Assembly: GCA_022824605.1 (NCBI GenBank)
Contig: JAJDZO010000396.1
Coordinates: 1 to 11,221 of the forward strand
Source of the DNA: Acidimicrobiia bacterium
GTDB taxonomy: Bacteria; Actinomycetota; Acidimicrobiia; Acidimicrobiales; Aldehydirespiratoraceae
Direction of reading: 5' to 3'
DNA length: 11,221 nucleotides
Shown here: in pieces, positions 9,259-11,221 of the stretch
Layout: each line of letters begins with the position of its first letter
Numbering within the stretch: position 1 is the first letter of the stretch
The notes under the pieces: generated by a model
Database searches by the model: none
Seen by the model: only the letters and a program-made list of their open reading frames with translations
What the model was told of the DNA's origin: nothing
Program-made: the position numbers and the translations under genes

Positions 9259-10066
9259 CACGGTTCCCGGCGCCACCCAAGTTCCCGGCACCACACAAGG
9301 CGCCCGTGCCACGCAAGGCGCTGACGTCACCGGCGATGAGGGCGTCGCACGCGATGACGGCGTCGCACAGGATGAGGGCGGTGCGGGCCGCGCCGAAGTC
9401 CGTGACCGTCTCGCACTGGCGCTCGACGTCGACGATCTGGTGGCGGCGTCGCGCCTGGCCCGTTCGCTGGTCGGGCATTTCCGGGTGGCCAAGATCGGTT
9501 TGGAGCTCTACACGGCGGCCGGCCCCGAAGCCATCGGGGCCATGATCGATCTCGGCTACGACGTGTTCTGCGACCTGAAACTCCACGACATCCCCACCAC
9601 CGTGGCCCGGGCCGCGAGGGTGGTAGGGGAGTTGGGGGTGTCGTACCTCACGGTGCACGCCGCGGGCGGTGCCGAGATGCTGCAGGCCGGTGCCGAGGGC
9701 TTGGCCGAGGGCGCCACCCTGCCCGCCGGTGTGTTGGCGGTGACCGTGTTGACCAGCGAGGCCGAGGTGGCCGCCACCCGTGACATGGTGGCTGAGCGCA
9801 TGGAGATGGCGTTCGAGGCAGGCTGCGCCGGGGTGGTGTGCGCGGCCCCTGATCTGACCGCCACCCGCCATGTCCGCCCGGAGCTTCTTCGGGCTGTTCC
9901 TGGTATTCGGCTGGCTCAGGATTCGCTGGACGATCAGCGCCGGGTGGCTTCACCGGTTCAGGCGCTGGCCGCCGGTGCGGATCTGCTGGTCGTGGGCAGG
10001 CCGGTCACCAGAGCCGCCGATCCTGTCGAGGCGGCCGAGCGTCTGCACCGCAGCTTGCAGCCGTGA
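9251..10066 (+). CDS. pyrF: Orotidine 5'-phosphate decarboxylase, type 1, with repeat-rich N-terminal extension
   Basis: A 271-residue enzyme that decarboxylates OMP to UMP. The TIM-barrel core begins at LALALDVDD (54-62). The active-site charges are Asp59, Lys81 (AKIGLELY), and Asp108, Lys110 and Asp113 in CDLKLHDIPTT. The phosphate-binding end has GIR (218-220), DQRR (228-231) and VVGRPVTRAADP (247-258). These are the short type 1 signatures; mycobacterial and Streptomyces enzymes are usually the longer type 2. About 50 residues precede the core, against some 5-15 in E. coli or Bacillus PyrF. They consist of hexapeptide repeats (VPGATQ, VPGTTQ, GARATQ, then DEGVAR, DDGVAQ, DEGGAG) and look disordered. 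ATG 9251 has Shine-Dalgarno AGGAG six bases upstream and overlaps pyrD by eight bases. Confidence 0.94.
   Translation: MDDTVPGATQVPGTTQGARATQGADVTGDEGVARDDGVAQDEGGAGRAEVRDRLALALDVDDLVAASRLARSLVGHFRVAKIGLELYTAAGPEAIGAMIDLGYDVFCDLKLHDIPTTVARAARVVGELGVSYLTVHAAGGAEMLQAGAEGLAEGATLPAGVLAVTVLTSEAEVAATRDMVAERMEMAFEAGCAGVVCAAPDLTATRHVRPELLRAVPGIRLAQDSLDDQRRVASPVQALAAGADLLVVGRPVTRAADPVEAAERLHRSLQP
9263..9388 (+). repeat. 18-bp tandem repeats encoding the PyrF N-terminal extension
   Basis: Seven consecutive 18-bp units begin at 9263, 9281, 9299, 9317, 9335, 9353 and 9371. The first three share the pattern [GV]-x-[GR]-[AT]-T-Q. The fourth (GADVTG) is degenerate. The last three share D-[ED]-G-[VG]-A-[RQG]. 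Units 1 and 2 share GTTCCCGGC, and units 5 and 6 share GGCGTCGCAC. All lie inside the pyrF reading frame. Confidence 0.85.
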
Positions 10067-10085
10067 GGTCGAGCGGATCCGGGCG

Positions 10086-10106
10086 GGACCATGAATTCGA
10101 TGGTCC
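10086..10106 (+). other. Perfect 7-bp inverted repeat after pyrF
   Basis: GGACCAT (10086-10092) and ATGGTCC (10100-10106) enclose a seven-base loop, GAATTCG. The hairpin begins 20 bases after the pyrF stop, where an operon terminator would be expected. No T run follows, so it is not a canonical intrinsic terminator. It could be a pause site, an mRNA 3'-end stabiliser or a protein-binding dyad. Confidence 0.45.
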
Positions 10107-10107
10107 G

Positions 10108-10137
10108 GTGGCACATTCATGTGAGATTGGATAATCT
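10108..10137 (+). promoter_or_regulatory. Candidate mihF promoter, possibly leaderless
   Basis: GTGGCA (10108-10113) and GATAAT (10130-10135) are separated by 16 bases, a fair sigma-70-like pair. TAATCT (10132-10137) is an alternative TANNNT box eight bases from the start codon. Either would start transcription within a few bases of ATG 10146. No Shine-Dalgarno is present before that ATG, so a leaderless mRNA is plausible. The -10 region is embedded in the perfect dyad GAGATT-GGAT-AATCTC (10123-10138), which could be an operator. Confidence 0.45.
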
Positions 10138-10145
10138 CTCCGGCC

Positions 10146-10457
10146 ATGGCTAAACCGTTTTCAATTTCCGATGAGGTCAGGCGCGAGGCCCTGATCAAGG
10201 CGGCCGCCGTTCGCCGCGAGCGTGCGGAGCTGCGTGGCCAGCTCAAGGCCGGCGACATTTCGCTGTCCGAGCTGCTGGGCCGCATCGACGACGACACCGT
10301 CGGCAAGATGAAGGTTCTGGCTGTGATCGAGTCGCTGCCTGGTGTGGGCAAAGTGAAGGCTCGCAGAGCGATGGAGGAGATCGGGATTTCCGAGAACCGC
10401 CGCCTGCGGGGACTCGGCGCCCGCCAGCGGGGCCAGCTGCTCGACGCTTTCGGCTGA
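10146..10457 (+). CDS. mihF: Integration host factor, actinobacterial type (mIHF)
   Basis: A 103-residue basic, largely helical DNA-binding protein. It matches the mIHF family in AALIKAAAVRRERAEL-like N-terminal helices, GKMKVLAVIESLPGVGKVKA (53-72) and the C-terminal RRLRGLGARQRGQLLDAFG (85-103). LPGVGKVKARRAMEEIGI resembles a helix-two-turn-helix DNA-contact module. mIHF bends and compacts DNA and supports phage L5 integration in mycobacteria; it is unrelated to the enterobacterial IHF alpha/beta pair. Its length fits the family (about 100-107). The position between pyrF and gmk is conserved in Actinobacteria. ATG 10146 has no Shine-Dalgarno and lies just after a -10-like box, suggesting leaderless translation and expression separate from the pyr genes. 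Confidence 0.94.
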   Translation: MAKPFSISDEVRREALIKAAAVRRERAELRGQLKAGDISLSELLGRIDDDTVGKMKVLAVIESLPGVGKVKARRAMEEIGISENRRLRGLGARQRGQLLDAFG

Positions 10458-10470
10458 CCCGTACCGGGTC
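10456..10470 (+). other. Small dyad at the mihF stop codon
   Basis: GACCCG (10456-10461) and CGGGTC (10465-10470) form a perfect six-base inverted repeat with a three-base loop, beginning inside the mihF TGA. No T tract follows. It lies immediately before a TANNNT box for gmk, so it may be a weak transcription stop or a binding site. Confidence 0.35.
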
Positions 10471-10472
10471 GG

Positions 10473-10478
10473 TAGCCT
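10473..10478 (+). promoter_or_regulatory. Candidate -10 box for leaderless gmk
   Basis: TAGCCT fits TANNNT and lies seven bases before GTG 10486, the spacing expected when the start codon is the transcription start. The bases between box and GTG (GGCGGGG) have no normally placed Shine-Dalgarno. I see no clear -35 hexamer. Confidence 0.35.
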
Positions 10479-10485
10479 GGCGGGG

Positions 10486-11055
10486 GTGAGTTCCCTCGCG
10501 GACCGTTCGGTCGTCATAGTCTCCGGGCCGGGCGGCGTCGGCAAGGGCACCATCGTCGACGAGTTGTTGGCTCGTGATCCGCGCCTGTGGCTGTCACGGT
10601 CGTGGACCACTAGGCCCCGCCGCTCGGACGAGTCCGCGGACGCCTACCGTTTCGTCGACCGGGCCACGTTCGAGGCCGCCATCGAGGCGGACGGCTTCCT
10701 GGAGTGGGTCGAGTTCCTCGACTACCTGCAGGGCACGCCGGTGCCGGACCCTCCCGAGGGCGCCGATGTGGTGCTTGAGATCGATGTGCGGGGCGGACGC
10801 CAGGTGAGGGAGTTGGTGCCCGACGCCGTGCTGGTGTTCGTGGACGCCCCCAGCGCCGAACATCAGCGCAAGCGCCTAGAGAACCGGGGCGACGACGCAG
10901 CCACGGTCGCCCGCCGGATGCGGAAGACCGCATCGGAGCGAGCCGAGGCCACCGAGATGGGCTACGAAATAGTAGTGAACGACGAGGTAAGCCAAGCCGT
11001 CCAAGCCATAGAGTCCCTAATACAAGCCCACCGCACCCGCCCCCGAGTTCGCTGA
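10486..11055 (+). CDS. gmk: Guanylate kinase
   Basis: A 189-residue P-loop kinase that phosphorylates GMP to GDP with ATP, feeding GTP pools. The Walker A loop is SGPGGVGKGT (13-22) with Lys20. The GMP-binding part has SRSWTTRPRR (37-46), Tyr54 in DAYRFV, and FLEWVEF (71-77). LEIDVRGGRQV (97-107) contains Asp100, and the lid/adenine region is RLENRGDDAATVARRMRKT (130-148). EIVVND (161-166) is the usual late strand. Two deviations are visible. The segment between QGTP and VVLEID is about four residues shorter than in E. coli or yeast. The Tyr that normally precedes the GT of the GNYYGT motif is Gln82 here. GTG 10486 is chosen because the core starts eight residues later; no proper Shine-Dalgarno precedes it. 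Codons 161-180 shift to A-ending forms. Confidence 0.93.
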   Translation: MSSLADRSVVIVSGPGGVGKGTIVDELLARDPRLWLSRSWTTRPRRSDESADAYRFVDRATFEAAIEADGFLEWVEFLDYLQGTPVPDPPEGADVVLEIDVRGGRQVRELVPDAVLVFVDAPSAEHQRKRLENRGDDAATVARRMRKTASERAEATEMGYEIVVNDEVSQAVQAIESLIQAHRTRPRVR

Positions 11056-11221
11056 GTCGATCACACCCGGGTCAACAACAATCCCGGCGGAACCAACACC
11101 GCCACCGCCACCGCCGACTGCGCTGTCACCGTTGCATGATCTCGGAGGTACGCCCACCGAGAGCGGTTGGAACAACTGCGGTGGCCAGTCAGGCTGGGAT
11201 GGATGGCTGCGGAGAATGAAC
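11056..11221. other. Region after gmk with no supported gene
   Basis: No RNA gene, terminator or convincing coding frame is visible in these 166 bases. In many Actinobacteria rpoZ follows gmk, but no omega-subunit start (its typical N-terminal sequence) appears before the window ends. Part is a GCC/ACC run (11098-11115). A GGAGG at 11144-11148 has no start codon at a useful distance. Confidence 0.5.

Noticed and set aside
11056..11139. In-frame open stretch between the gmk stop and a second TGA (readthrough extension)
   Set aside because: It has GC-rich third positions, but the Thr/Ala run is low-complexity and the gmk product is already full length. No readthrough signal was recognised.
11136..11219. 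A 27-codon + strand ORF beginning ATGATC
   Set aside because: It has no Shine-Dalgarno, no recognisable sequence and only ordinary length for chance.
11017..11220. Partial minus-strand open frame of 67 codons running in from the right edge and overlapping the gmk end
   Set aside because: Third-position GC is clearly lower than in the genes here, the product is a Gly-rich, Pro-rich string without motifs, and it overlaps gmk. It could be the end of a convergent gene, but nothing supports that.

Overview
The window is high-GC DNA, compactly coded on the + strand, and carries the de novo UMP synthesis operon of an actinobacterium. The order is nusB (3' end), a GNAT acetyltransferase, pyrR, pyrB, pyrC, carA, carB, pyrD, pyrF, mihF and gmk. 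An integration host factor of the mIHF type between pyrF and gmk is a hallmark of Actinobacteria. The dihydroorotate dehydrogenase is class 1B and the OMP decarboxylase is of the short E. coli/Bacillus type. Together with a shortened guanylate kinase GMP-binding lid, this suggests a lineage away from mycobacteria and streptomycetes. Acidimicrobiia is my best guess, as an inference from family recall and not from any search.

Layout. Positions 1-664 hold the tail of nusB and a RimJ/RimL-like acetyltransferase coupled to it by an ATGA overlap. Positions 665-800 are the pyr leader. It contains a strong match to a PyrR-binding hairpin whose 3' arm abuts the pyrR Shine-Dalgarno, so PyrR probably represses translation of its own operon when UMP is plentiful. 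Positions 801-10066 hold pyrR, pyrB, pyrC, carA, carB, pyrD and pyrF, nearly all joined by overlapping start and stop codons. Positions 10067-10145 hold two hairpins and a candidate promoter that may give a leaderless mihF mRNA. mihF and gmk then follow, and gmk is also preceded by a leaderless-type -10 box. Positions 11056-11221 hold no gene I can support.

Pathway. CarA and CarB make carbamoyl phosphate, PyrB makes carbamoyl aspartate, PyrC makes dihydroorotate, PyrD makes orotate and PyrF makes UMP from OMP. The PyrE step is not encoded here, nor is PyrK, the usual partner of a class 1B PyrD. Gmk serves the parallel purine nucleotide branch.

The most unusual structure is the pyrC-carA junction. 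Three tandem 38-bp repeats, apparently derived from the 3' end of pyrC, form a chain of three 13-codon minicistrons. Each overlaps the next by four bases (ATGA or GTGA), and the last overlaps the carA start. Other oddities are a hexapeptide-repeat N-terminal extension on PyrF, two low-complexity insertions in CarB, and an abrupt change in codon use at the 3' end of gmk.
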